A stretch of 64,000 bases of DNA, taken from Litomosoides sigmodontis (taxonomy: Eukaryota > Nematoda > Chromadorea > Rhabditida > Onchocercidae). The notes under the pieces were generated by a model that ran no database searches, was not told the origin of the DNA, and saw nothing but the letters and a program-made list of their open reading frames with translations. Shown here piece by piece: positions 12,501 through 30,202 of the stretch (the first letter of the stretch is position 1; the number at the start of each line of letters is the position of its first letter). Position numbers and translations under genes: made by a program. The DNA lies in the NCBI GenBank assembly GCA_963070105.1, contig OY718804.1, forward strand, positions 6,161,317 to 6,225,316, in the 5' to 3' direction.

Positions 12501-15500
12501 TATCTATCATTTTGACCTGAAATGTGTTTGCCTTAAAACTAATAATGGTGTAGTTCATAGTAGTGAATTATTAAAGTGAAATGTTTCATAATTTACCATC
12601 TAAAATGACTCGCTTCTTTCGTTTCGCCTGTTTTTTGAAGCCAGAAAAATTAGTAATATTATGGGAGCGGAAAAAGAAGAGAGCTGTTTGATGCACAAAT
12701 CTTCCTCTTCTTGTTACCACGATAAATTTAAATTTAAATTTGGGCACAAAATTACTTGAAAATTTTACGGGTAATTTCTTGCCAAAATTTTTTCCATTCC
12801 CTAACATACCTTCGATAGTCACAAAGACTTCGTCAATACGATGAGTGTTCGAGCGGATGTGGTAATGCAAAGCGGCGATATTTTACATAAAAACCATAAA
12901 TGTGTATTTGAAGAACTTTTTTGAACATCATTTGATGTGTTGATGATGCCCGAATTATACATACGCAATATCGCTGAGGCGGTCGATCATGTTGGCCAAG
13001 CGGTGGTGATGTTTCTAGATCGGAAGAAGGAAAGAGGGGGAGCAGCCGATGGTGGACGGTGGCTTGAAAGGCCTGCAAAGGCTACCAGAACATGCCTCTC
13101 ATTTGCAAAAGCACCGGAATGATTTATCGTCGATTGCGCCGATCTATCACAGTTGGCCTGGGTGGTAGGAAGGTGTTTTTCCGCAAATCACTAATTTCCC
13201 ACGCAACGAAAAAATATCACTCAGAAATATGTCTGAATTTAATTTTCCTAAAGATCTCAGTTGCACTAAATTCACTACCTCTTTCAGAAGTTACCGCAGT
13301 AGCACTCTCTGAGAGATCCCGGTGGATAGACATTTCGGATTTTGAATGCCGACGTCAGAAGTGTTCAGTGCTGAACAGACGAAGAGAGGAAGAAGAGATT
13401 ATTAGCATTCGCCATCACTTCAAGAACTTATCTTTTCGCTCACCGCTCGATCGCTTCTTCCTTCCTTCCTTTCAGTTATTGAGGATGTACTGAAGCGATC
13501 ATCCTATTTATCGTGAACAAAACTTTTCGCTTCCCTTTTCACCGTCCTCCTTGTTTCAACCTTATCCCTAATTCCTCATTAAGTTCCAGATTTTGGACTG
13601 CAATGAACGAGCTATTTTTGAGCCACTCTTCTCACTACTCTCCTAGCTCCTGGCAATTCATTTAACAATTTAACAGCATAACTTTGTTAACAGCAATATA
13701 TGGCTATCAAATGTCGGGGGCACGTTGAGATAAGTTACTGATAATTCAGAAATACCTGAATTTCAATGAACACAAGAGTTGTCCAGTATCAGAAGTGTTG
13801 CTCGGCTTCATGCATCTCTAATGAAAATCTCTCTACGATCGCAATCCCTCCTCTTAGCCTTCCTTATCTGCCAATCCCTATTCCGCTAGCCACTCACTAG
13901 TTTTAGATCCAAAAGTCATAGAGCATATGCAGCAGTAAGGACAAGTTATTACTTTTTGACGTTTTCATTTGAGCATTCGATTGCTATTTCGCTATCTGAA
14001 ATTTCCACGCATTAACTAATCTCCGATTGCTTCAAAAGATTTCCAAACGGATAGTCTCGAAAGTCGGAACTAATAAATCTGTTTTATCCTCCAATTCTAA
14101 CTTTTCTTTTGAATTATGAAACTTATGCGGTGAAATTGACTGCAACTTATTCTAGGCAAGTAGGAATTTTCTTATGGAATAATGTAAGAATCATCGAAAT
14201 ATTTTCAAAGTATGGCAACTCATTTTGTTTCAAAATCTCAAGTCCAATTTTATCCATGCAAAGAAATGAATCGATTGCTTATACACACGTGCGCAAACAT
14301 TTCGCAAATTGCATAGCTAAAGATGATGGATGCAAAATAAATTTCATAAATTAAATTAAACGATAAAGTCTACCTCACTTCCAAGCCATTTACAAAGTGT
14401 TACTTCTACGTCTAACTTTTCAAATTAAAATAGGAACCACAGGTGACAGAATAAAGTATGTTCAACTTTCTAGGACTGTAGCATATTCAATGACAGTGTT
14501 TCACTAGCTAAGACAAGAATTTAACTTTTAAATAAAGCTCTTGTAACGATACACTTTTCCCCTGTTGCATAAAATTGAAGAAGAAGGGGAAATCATAGAG
14601 GTGATGAATTGGATAATCCCTTAAAGAGAATGCTAACATAAGTTGTTGACATTGGGCGAGTGAAAAAGTTCAAGGAGGGATATGATGTTGTCAATGAACA
14701 GATTGTATTACTGTGATTAATGCGATTAGAAATATTAATCAGTGCTGAAGGAGGAGAATTGCTAAAGGTGTTCGGAACAAAGCACAGCCGCACTCCTTGT
14801 GACACTTTCACTCTATTTACATCATCCTTGGATAGTAGAAGAGGGCAGGTGTGCTTCGCACTTTTGTTCGGTCTCATTTGCATGAAACCTTTGAGTTAGC
14901 TAATAGGGACTGATCTGTCTCATCTCCAACACTTCACTCCTACCAATGATAATCAATCTGTCCTAACTCTCTTCCCACTCCTAAACAAACTACCCTAAAA
15001 TATCATCTAGCAATTCTGTATGCTTCGAACGGAAAAAATGATGGATTGGATAAATAGAATTTTTCTCAGTAAATGATTGAGGGAGATTTCGAGAATAATT
15101 GAGAGTAATCACAGAGAGTGCTTCAGAGTTGAAGTGAGCTAATGCCATTGATAACAAAATTAATCAAATTAACAAATTAATTAGGTAATTTTATCAAAAG
15201 AGAATTCTAAAATACAGTACATTTTAATACGAATATTTCGCAGAACGAATAAACTTTTCTTCAGCATAATTTCAGCCATTAGTGAATAAATTTAAAATTT
15301 TGCGAGTTGATGTAATTATCTCTTACTGACTGAAATAACTTAATTTATCATAAAGAAGGATGAAAGAGAGGGAGCTGAGGGTGGGAGGAGGCTGATAAGA
15401 ATGTAGTATTAATAGAGACGGGAATCGGATGATGAAAATAATCATACAAGGATTACTGTAGGCCCAGGTCACTGAGAAAGGGATTGAATGAGAGGTAAAT

Positions 15501-18500
15501 GGTGGTAGTAATAGCGGTGGACAGGTTTGCCAAAGGTAATGTGTAGTTTATCACACGAATAACTCATATTTTACTAACATGAAGGATTAACTGATTTGTT
15601 CCCACACGATTTGCATAGTTTGAAATAGTCATTTGAAAAATTTTTCTCGACAATTATGAAGCTGGTAATTCTTCCGTGCTAGCAAACCTTAAAACAATAT
15701 TTTGGTACTTAATTTTACGTGTAATCCTTTATGACGGTTGCTGAAAGATAATATGGAAATGACGTAAGCAATTATATTTCACTATATTTCAAACAAAATA
15801 TTGTAAAAATAATTGCATTGCTTACAGAGCGATAATTAATAGCGAAGCAATTAGCTAGCACTACATTGTTAACATCATAGAAGTGATTAAAATATCAGGC
15901 TTCTTGGGCTTTGATAAATAAATATTTACCACGCACTGATGACAGTGATAAGACTGCTGCAAATTAAAAGTAAACAGTAATTTACTAAAAAATACTCACG
16001 TCCTGCAAAGATTAGTTTGCTGAGATAAGCATGAAATAACAAATTAGCTTCTTACTATTAGAGTACAACTGCCACTGTTATCATCAACCTTAATCTCTCA
16101 TCATGCTCATTACTGCTACTGTTATCATTGTCATTATCATTTCGCTTGCTAATGTATCACCTATCATTTCAATAAAAATTCTGAAAAAATAAGCTTGACG
16201 ACAGAACGAAAAGCTCAGAAGTTTAAATTGAGAAGAACGGAGAAGATGGAAGCGTAACAAAAAAAAATCATCCATGCTTTCAGGCGCCATCATCAAACGG
16301 CGGCTTTTCGCTTTGATGCTGTGCAAAAATGTAATATACAAGTCACAGATGTATGACTATAAGCTGTGCCTTTTAAAATTTCTTATCATCAAATTTTATT
16401 TTTTCTTTTTGATGTTATCAATGATAAGGAAAACGTGACGTTTCTGGACACCATAATCAGTATGGAAATATCGTCGCTTTTTCTTGGTACGTAATCTTTG
16501 CTGACTTAGTCACTGCTGTGCACTTTGACCTTAGTCAAATTTCACGTATAATTTATGAGCATGTTGAATTCAAGAAATACTTTTGACGGGAGATTTCTGT
16601 GAAGTTCGAGTTCCAATTAATTAAAGTTAGAGTCGATCGATGAGGTTTGAAATTGTTGTTTTGACGATATGCGAATTTATGAGGAGAATTTCAGCGAGGT
16701 GGCGAGTGGGAGGAATGTAAGACGAAAAGCAAGGGCTTCCGATTGTTGGGTTTACTGGACATCAGCAGAGAGCACAAGCAGAGCGTCCAGAAGACAACCT
16801 ATCTGTTCTTCATTTCTTAATTTCAAGTGTTTCTCATATTTCTTCACTCTTTTAAAGCCTTCAAACTTCAAACAATAATTTGCTCAGTTAAGCTTTTTTG
16901 TTTTTTGTGCAATCAGTGCTGATCATTTATCTGAGATTAATTGAATTCCAAATATTCATCGATCGATCAGTGAATGATGGATCGTTATCGTTGCTGTCAT
17001 CGTGTCACCTTTGAGTGAAATGTAAAGTTGTTTACTATCTTCTTATTGATCGGTTAAATTGAAAAGACATTTTTATTTATTTTATTTTCCTTCCTAGGGA
17101 ACTCGTGGGAAGAATTCGATATGTTTTCTCCACAGAGTCATTAAATAATCTTTCGCTGGTGTTGATAACTAACATAGGTAATTTAGTCAGTCACATTGAC
17201 AGCATTTTCAGGTATGAAATGAAAGTAGTGAGGAAGAGGGGCAGAGAGAGGGATTTGCGAGAAGGCGGGAGAGAAAAGAAAAGATAGGGAGGGTGAGAGT
17301 TAACAAACGTTTGAGGTTCGGATTATTTAAATGAGAGGAAAGGTGGGGTTGTAAATCGTTGTCATAACGTTCTTCTTCTAAACTTTTTGTTTGTCGGCAA
17401 TCTACCTTCATCACAAAAGGAAGAAGAGAGGAAAAACCCCCAAATAGCTAATGCCTTACTTCTGTTTCATATTTGGCGCTCTCTTTTATTACCACTATTT
17501 GTCGATTATTATCGTATGAACGAAAACGAGAGGGAGAGAGAAAGAGAAAGAGAGAGAGGGAAAAAGAGAGATAAGAAAAAGTAAATTTTTACTTTACCGT
17601 TGCTTAGTTTACAAACTATATTGCATTACGTTATTTCTTTTAAAATTTCTAGTGAAATTAAAAAAGTAAGAATTTTCCACTGCTATTTCAATGAGACAAT
17701 TAGTAAAAGGTAATAAAAATATATCAATAATAATATTGATATATTATCAGATGTATTTTTTTGCTTTTGAAATAGCTTATTTGATTGAAGCTGAATGAGC
17801 CAGCTCTCAACTTGATTACATTCTCTAGAATACCGCTTATTAAGTATTCAAGTTAGAATTTTCCACAGTTATAACGAAACAGAATGCACACAGTATTGCT
17901 GATATTTTTAAGAGAATGTGCACGGAGATAATTATGAAAGCATTAAAGGATTTTAACTTAATCGAAATTTAAGCAATGATAGAAAGCAGCTGCAAGCTTT
18001 TCATTTCGATGCGTGAAGCAACGGATGTGGCGGCGATGTTGAGGAGTAAGTAGTATAGCATTAACAAACGGTGGTCGCTCAGAAGACAGCAGCAGCAGTA
18101 GTGCATAAAAATACCGTATACCACTGGCTCATAAAACATCAATATGTTCAAAATTGAAGAGATGCCGACCGGACTCAGATATGATGATGTTCGTAGACGG
18201 CATTGGAACCAACGCAGGAGGTTAGAATCGCAGTTGTGAGAGCCGACAAATACCGCAATTTGATAAAATAATCTGTTTGGGATGACTGACTTCGGAAGTC
18301 ATCGGCGCAATTGTCTCGTCAAATTTTGAACAGTCCGATGAAAACAGGTGATGATATTTATCAGCGCATCTCACTCACTACAGTACTTACACTATCTTCA
18401 ATGAATTTCCCCGAACTAATAATACCGACTACTTTTGCACATCAAACTTTTCACTGAAATTTATCGCAAAAGCACCGATCACTACTTCAATGAGTGTTGC

Positions 18501-21500
18501 TATACCAATTGATATGAAAGAAGTGAGAAATTTCGTGTTCAATTCATTGTTGTTGTTACTGTTATTGTTATTGTTGTCGTTTGTGTGTCACTCAATTCTG
18601 AACAATGAGATTGCAGTCTTACCTTAATTACGCCCAATTTTCAGAATTTTGCGAATTTATCAAGGAAATCGATCGTCACTGCATAACGCATTTGCGCTCC
18701 AATTGCAATTCATAGGCACAGAAAAATAAATCAAAATTTATGAATTTTAAGCCATAGAAACTTGCAAATTAAAAAAGCGTTTACTTTTTTGTTAGTTGGG
18801 ATTTCTTTTATTGCGATAATCCCTCAGAGATGCTGAAGTGAAACCTAAACGAAGGAGCATGAACATCGATCCTCAGTTCAAGTAGGAAAACAGCGTTGAA
18901 CAGGACAACAAATTAAAACAATTAATTAAAGATGTATAAGTGATATAGTACTTTTTAATAAAATTTATTATCGTTCTTATGACGTAAATCACACTATTCT
19001 TTAGCTAGGAATTAAATTTGTTGATTTCGACATAGAAATAATGCACAGAGAGAGGAGAAAAAATTGAAAAATCTGCTTCGTTGCTTGGTTCGCTGATAAG
19101 CAACGACATCGTTGCAGTTACGATACTAATAAAATGAGGCTTCGTTAAATTAAATTCACCATCTGACCAACGATCTAGCACAGCAGCGTTTATCCCGAAA
19201 GGAAAGGAATTAGGGACTAACAAAAAAAAAGCAATCTAACGCTAAAAAGAAGTGCTTTAAATGTAATTGGAAGTGATGCCGCTTTAAAACGATTCTGACA
19301 AAAGGCATTCCTACTTTACCTTCAAGGTACATTCACTTCCAAGAATCCGCCACAACCGAACGTTGACAACTGAGGTTGCTGAGATAGTTGTAGGAAGCAG
19401 GAATGAAATTTTAAAAACCTCATTTGAGCGCCATATTTGTCAATGATTTGCAAAGTTTTCCGGATTGAGAACGGAACCGTCAAGATTTCTGGTTATAAAT
19501 GCTTACACAGTTACACAGATAACAGTAAGCAGTTTATTAGGCATAACAATTACCCTTTCAAAGCGTATAAAATTCGTAATCGAATTTTTTGGAGTATATT
19601 AGTGGACACGACAGCAAATGAACTTTACTTGAATGAATAAAATACTGAATGTTCTAAAGTATAATTACAAATAAGAGAAAAGGTGAAGAAAATTTCAGGA
19701 GGTATTTCTTTTAAATCTGACCATCAGGAAGGGTTATCTGAATTCACTGGAAGGGAATGAATTTCATGTTTGTTAAAGTTCATGTCATCACAGCAGTTCA
19801 ATTCGATATTTAAAAAATGTTCTTTCTTTATTCCGGTAGATGCCGATACTTTTACTAGAAGCCTTCCGTAAACACTGCGGTAGTATCGATGCGGTGAAAA
19901 TTATCACATACAGGTGGTAGTCATCTTTCTAAATACGAACCTTTTCATTATCGGGAATTATATCTTTTATAAATTCGTTGTTTTCCGTAATGTCGAATAT
20001 TGTTAAAAGGCGGAAATTTGCATATTGATGGAAATGCAAGGGTAAGAGACGATATGCTGAGTAAAGGCGATAAATTCATGAAAGAAGAGGAGGTGAATTT
20101 AAAACCAGTTTTAAATAAATCTTAACAGATTATTTTCACAAACGTTTTACATTTAAAATTTAATCTCACTCATTCACTTTCATCTGTTTGCATTTATTCA
20201 TTCGTTTTATTCAGTCAAAATTATTCTGTGATTCTATCAGATACTCTATCGGTACTTGAAATACTGCTGTTAACAGCTAAACTGTGCACTTGCAAAGGAG
20301 TATCCTCATCACATCAGTGCATTTCAATAATTGTTTAATATTTTCAAATTCTCTTTATTGCTCCAATTTATGAGTGTACATGCGTTTTAATACTTTGTTG
20401 TTTACTGTTTTGTGGTAGGATTAAAAGTTTCTTTCTAAATTTTCAAATTTTCATTATGAGAGGCTTTTGGGAATTACGTAGTGTAGCAAACATGAAGCAT
20501 TCCCTTGATCTGTCTAATTACACGCACAATTTATTCAGTGTATTTGAAATAAGATTATTTTGCAAAAGATATATTAGATAAAATGGCGTTAAACTCCAAT
20601 TTCATAATTGAAACATTCAAGAGATCGGTGACAGATGAATGAAATAGATATTATTTACATTTGTGAAGTATTTAACAACAACGTTTTTCTGTTACGTCCT
20701 TCCGACAGGCTCATCGCTAAGCAATTTTTCAGCCTCTTCGGTCCTTTCAAGAAATCAGAGACTGTCCAGTTTTTCACTTCCCTCCACCTCTCCACTGCCA
20801 TTCCTTCTAATTTTTAATTTTATCTGAAAGTATACAGCAAACAAACTTCAGTGATCCTGATTTTTGTTTACACTTACCACAATCTGTTGAATTTCGTTCG
20901 TCTAAGATCAAATTTATGTTTGTCTTTAAATTTGACCAAAAAAACAGCCCACAAAATTCTAACTCTCTTCAACGACAAATAGTCTCTCTCTTTCTCTCTC
21001 TGCTCGTAATATTTACTTGATTACTCCAAAATCTATCACGCAAAGTGAGCAAGTATTTCCAATGAATTGTGTTAATTTGAGAAACTAAATAGATAGTCTT
21101 CGTTATTTCACTTTTTCCACGTACTGTTAGCCTTTTATCACTTTAACGCGAGCGGTCACTTAAATTCCAAATAGTTCTTTGCTCATAAAACACAATAATT
21201 CATCAGTGAATGCAATAAGTGTGTTAAATGTTTGCTTTCGCGCACAAACTATTTCTGACAGATAAATTTTGTGTAAAACCACAAAAAAAACATATTGTGC
21301 AACTTTTATGGTTTGAAATTGCGTTGAAAGAAATCTTTGATATTATCTCTGAGATAAATTTGATCAGCCAAAATAGTTTGGTATATTTTCTTAAGACTCT
21401 CATTGCCTTCTTTTTTTTCAATTGAATTTGTTTGTTTTTTCTATTTGCTAATTTGGGAAGAACGAAGTGAAGTAAAAGTGCGAAATTAGTGTATTCATTG

Positions 21501-24500
21501 CAGTCTTTAACCTTTGCCGTTCGCTTGCTTTGAAAACTCTTTTTAATCCATAAATTAATGCAACAACATTTTGCATGTGCAGATGGATGAGATAAAATTA
21601 TGGCAAACATGTCAAAATCTACCACTTAATTGTTTTAATTATTCGTTTTGCAATTTGTCAACCATTTCAATCAATAATGAAATGGTTGCTATTAAACGGA
21701 ATGCAAAATATCTGTCAGACTGTCACATATTTTTTAATGCACAAATTTTTACTTAAACTTAAATTTTTTTCGAAATCCTTTTTTTTAGTAGTTGTTCTGT
21801 TATTAATAAATTGAAATAGCGAGCAAAAGTTGAAGTAATTTTTTGATAAAGTACTTAATAAATAATCTTTCATATGTTTAGAAGTGATAAACCTCCGACA
21901 GATCTTTTCTCTCCACTTTTTCCACTCATTCAACAGCTGTTAGAAACTGGTTTCACTGAGATTTCACTTGCAGTACTGAGATAATAGTGCCTTTGCCTTA
22001 CAAAGGTTCGTGACAGTTTGCCGACAGAAAATACCTATCGCAAAAATTGTTTTCAAGTTTCTTGACGCGACCTGATTAATCAGTTTCAACAATCATATAT
22101 GCCGGATTCAGTTAGTCGATGACAGGTTATGCGGGAATCCACTTAATTCGTGATTAATTTATGCCGGCTATGAGAATTCCTCTCGAAAAATCGAATGATA
22201 AAAAGAACTGGAAAGTGGGGAAACCGCACTGAACAATATCTCCAGGCGATATGCAATGCCCTAGAGATGAAATCATTGATTGGTTTAAATTTTGCGATAT
22301 TTATTTTTGAGGAGGTGTAATTGAATGAATGAAGTTAGTGAGCTTTTAGGTTATCAAGAGATCGAAGGTATCAAGGGTAATTTACAGTGCCACCTTAAAC
22401 ATCTCAAATTTAACTCGCTTTTTTTCTTGCAAATATTTAAATCACTAATTTTGTGCAATTTAGGTGCAAAAAAAGTAATGTTCTAAATTGTGGGATGAGA
22501 GCACACTTGGAAAGTACCAAGAAGAAGACGAAATTTCGGGTGAATATACAGCGTGGAGTTTGTAAGGAAGTTGCGGAATAAACGAAAGGAGTTGAAATTG
22601 AAAAATTATTTCCAGTGATTTAACAAATGCTTGACCACTTGACCACTTCTACGTTCTCTCTTATCGATTTCCTACGGTCAAACTGAGCTAACTAACTAAT
22701 TCACTTTTAATTTCACTGTCTGCTCCTCTCAATTCACAATCATTTGCTTGCAAAATTTAAAAATTCGTTTGATTGGAATTTCAAGTCACTTCATATTATC
22801 ATCCATTAAAGCGTACTGGGAAAATTATCATTTGAATGGGTTGTAGACATATCCAATGTAGCAATTGGCGTTTTTCAGAAAAAAAATGTTTGAAAGGTTT
22901 TTGCAATTTAATTTACTCAAAAAAAAAACTCTTGTCTTCCTCCTCACCGACAATTAATTTTCCTTTTGAAATTGACAACAAAATTGTTGGAGTGAGAAAA
23001 GTATGGAAGTTTATCCTTTCTACGAAGTCAGTAGCTACGAAAGTCTTGTCGAAAAGGAAAAGTTTGATGATCGATTTGGGTTTCATTCATCCGATAGATA
23101 TGTTTCAAAAATGACAAAACCAGTAATCAAGTAGATTGCAAATTAAAGAATTAAATATTTTTGAAGCAAATGCTCACTGTATATGATCGCATTTTATAAA
23201 ATGAAATTTCATCGATATTCTTTATTTGCTGCTGTAAACGTCCGTTGATATTACTGAATTAATGAATTCTGATATGATAGTTGAAAGGGATGCTACACCA
23301 TGTAATTTGCTCAAGTCTAAAAGTAATCGTTCATTCAGATCAAATTTTAAAAATCTCTGTAGCTGTTGCTGATAGTTGCGCTACGCGTTGTGAAATAAAA
23401 TGGATGTGGTTTGATGTGTGCGCTATTTCGTCCATTTCAAATGATTTTCAAAACGGTGCATTAGGAACGCAGGGAAGATTATGAAACGAGCGGCTTGCCT
23501 GATTGGCAGCATCTAATCAAGCGGTAAGTTATAATTATAGCCGCTACTACTTCTCCGCCACCGCCACCAGCACCCTTAATTGCTGCAAATACCGGAACTG
23601 TATTCATCAGCAAAAAAGATTAATATCAGTGATAGAACAGAAAATTCCTCCCCCACTTCCTATTAGCCTCGTTGATTGTTGTTGTTGCTATTTCCGGATA
23701 TCAGTTAACTTCTGAACCGGTTCGGTGAACATTAATGAAGTTAATTTGATAAGCGCGTATTGCGCATGCTTAATGCCATACTATCTTCTTTCGAAATGTT
23801 TTTGACCTAATCAATTCAATTCATTCCATTCACTGCGAGATTGTACAGCGAGCCGGTTTTGCGAAGGAGAAGATTGGCGGTGAAGCGGAGACTCATTGAT
23901 ATGAATAATTGAGATGATCAACGGGTTCATCTCATCCAAATTCAAAAACCGGATTTTACTTGAAAATTCGCTTATCACGGCGGTTCAGAAATGTTGCTCG
24001 ACAATCAAGCAAGCAGCTATTCATCTCGGATTACAAATATTTCTTCACGTTCTACTGATTTCTATACTTGACGTCCTCCTACTATCTCCCACCTTCTCGT
24101 GCACAGTTTCTTACGGACTTGCTTCTTTCCGATAAATTTTGCTCTTCTTCTTATCCAACTTATCCCACTTCTAGCTTTCTTCTTTTTTACCCTTTTCGTC
24201 AAAACGCATGAATGTAATGACGAATGAAATATCTAGCTAATCTTTATTTTTCAGCAAAGAGGCAGAAAATTTAAATTTTATGAACATAAGTTTATTAAAA
24301 CAGCTATGGAAAGCCTTCTTCGTTGAATTTGTTGTAGACCGACAGCCCTTATAATAATATCGAATTCCCCCTATCTCTCATCTACTGAAAACGAAGAAAA
24401 CGACGCTTCCTCACGTTAAATGTCACGCATGCTTTTCCAGTTCTATTAAGTCATAAGTGAAATAGAAGTGTAAACGCAAACATTTAGCCGTTTTCCTCTT

Positions 24501-25073
24501 CTCACTAGCTCCCCAATCGGAGCACCAATTGCTTCATATCTCTTTAGCTGTGATACTTAATGAATTTTGCACCGATCGTTAATCCAAGTAAAGTTAGCTT
24601 AGCACACTTCCAAATGCTTTGTAATTATTATCGCATTACTAAAATACTTAATATTCGGCGCTTAAGATCTGCGTGGCCTTTTCGGTTGCTCAACAAAGTA
24701 CACGACAGTATCTTATGGGATATGCTAAAAGCGACAGACACTTTCAGTAATTAATTAATTCTGTTCCATGCTCTTTTCATCCCAGCTGCAATTTCTAGTT
24801 TTGATTGTCTGACCGTTTTCGGTTTCCTTCCTTTTATTGCTGCTTCCCAATGATTAACTTAGTTGAAAGCAAAAGTTGAAATTACATTCCCTTCCAGAAC
24901 TCTACCCCTGCACTGATATTGTTGTCCATGCAAATTTTATCACTGTTTTTTTCAACTTTTATTACAAAAATTCATGATATCTAAAATTTTAGCACTTGCT
25001 TTCTAATTTAAAATAACTTTTAGATTTTAGTTTTCACAAGCAATTAGCTTCAGTGATTCCTCCTTGCGGGGAG
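12501..25073. other. Intergenic or intronic sequence, no supported gene
   Basis: No coding exon can be supported. Simple-sequence content includes a GA-rich run at 17529-17572, a GTT-rich run at 18547-18585 and a 12-bp perfect inverted repeat at 17718-17745. Open frames of about 130 codons at 13092-13493 (plus) and 21224-21625 (minus) lack homology and flanking splice logic, so they are treated as chance. Sequence close to 25.0 kb may hold the 5' leader of the astacin gene: an acceptor-like ACTTTTAG lies about 50 bases before its ATG. Confidence 0.5.
17718..17745. repeat. Short perfect inverted repeat
   Basis: AATATATCAATA and its exact reverse complement are separated by 4 bases. The arms are 12 bp and almost entirely A/T, so chance formation in this AT-rich background is quite possible. 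Confidence 0.5.
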
Positions 25074-28483
<3,410 letters not shown>

Positions 28484-30202
28484 AGTCTTTTCGTCTTGCT
28501 TTAAAAGATTCTAATGAAATTCTGATAAGCTCCTCGCTGCCACTGAGTCTTCTTCACTGAAGCTATCCAGTTGTCGTCTTACAACGATCATCACAAATAC
28601 ATTGAGCATGCTACAGTTCCCCCACCGTTGTTTGTGGGTGGTTTGCGAACATGAAATTTCTCTCATTTACTTCTCGTATCCCAAATAAACGATTACGGAT
28701 GCGAACAATGAAATTAATCATTATCTCGTCTTGAAATACTTTTGCTTTTAAGTAATAAATGAGAATATTAACTTCGTCCCTCTTTTCTTAGGGAAAGCTT
28801 AAATTTTTTCAACTCTTCGATAAGCAAAATTAACAAGTGTCAGTAAAATTCCTAGAAAACTACTGCATTACACATTCAAAAAAGTAATTCTTGTTTTCCT
28901 ATGAAAACACAGTGCACAAATCTTTATGAATCATTACTGAAGAATTTATTTCTATAATATCGCCTTAAAACATTAATAGCTTTAGCCTTATTTACCGAAC
29001 AGGCAGTTTATTTCTTACTTGAAGTTGTCAAACCCCTCCAGAATTTGGATAGTTCGCCTCAGTATTATTCTATTCAATTTCTTCAAACCTCATCATTCGT
29101 TGTATATCTTCGCTTTATAATTTAATGCTTATTTTGTACAGAGTTTTCAGGATGAGTACCAATTTCTAATAATTTGAATAACGAAATTTTATTGACTTTA
29201 TTTCAATAATATTGGAAGGCTTTCCAATGTTTGGGAATGTTTTCGCATTTCCTTGTTGCTATCAAATGTGACTCGCATGGAAATGTAATTTCATATTTTC
29301 TTCATGATAGTAATCTGCAGTGTAAGATAAAAAGCATGGAAATATTAATTTCATTAATTCATTTCAGAAAATGCGTTTAGTTTTGAAGTTAGAGCAATTT
29401 TATACAAAAGGAACAACAGTCAAACGAGATCCAAATTTCCTGTTTCGAAGGGTGACGGCAAAAAGTTTAGCTTAAAACTTAGCTGCTAAAGTCATAAAAC
29501 ATAATCTTTCATAGACAAAATGAAATTCTGGACCGTCTTCTTCTTCTTCTTCAGAACTACAACATCAGCTGGCTCATTATCAACAAATGGAAGTTTAAGA
29601 AATATACCACAAATCGTGGAGGCAAGATATTAAAATGAAAATTACAGTGCCTTTGGAAAATGTGCTATCTAGAAATCATTTTTAATCAAATAAATTAAAA
29701 ATCACCCCTAAATATAATTCTCGAACAAAAGGATTTCTACTTCGAAATAGTAAGTTATGGGTAACAAAAAGCCAAAATTATGAAGAAATTAATAATTCTA
29801 AGCTGTCAATGTATGACTTCTTTGAAAGAGAAAAGGGCGGCGCTCTAGCAAATTTTTGCAAATAAGACTGTAGCTTTTCAGGAAAATCGCAGAACAGTGT
29901 TATATACAAAACATGTCGGATGATGATTCCTATTAAGGACATTTCACTGGATCCTTCATAATCCTAAAGTATCCACAGCACTAATAACACTAGTTACGAA
30001 ATTAGTGGGTTATGCTCTTTTTAAACTGAAAAAGTGCCGAAAGGACAATAATTTTAAGAAAGCTTAAAAACAAATTAAAAAGGAACTCTGACCTGAAGAT
30101 TTTACAACATGAAATGTGGAGATCAGTTTGAAATTTCATTTAACAATTCTAAAATTAGGAAATACAAACAGATAAAATGAAAGCTTAAATTAAAAAATTA
30201 CC
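28484..30202. other. Convergent intergenic region between the astacin and UBE3A genes
   Basis: The protease on the plus strand and the ubiquitin ligase on the minus strand end facing each other, so this stretch should hold both 3' UTRs. No further coding exon is seen. A short (CTT)n run lies at about 29536-29552. A minus-strand AATAAA (TTTATT on the plus strand) occurs near 29197, about 1 kb past the ligase stop; a nearer variant signal may be used. Confidence 0.6.
28684..28689 (+). promoter_or_regulatory. Candidate polyadenylation signal for the astacin gene
   Basis: An AATAAA hexamer lies 200 bases past the TAA stop at 28481-28483. It is the first good match I noticed on this strand. A second AATAAA-like site occurs near 28755. 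Confidence 0.5.
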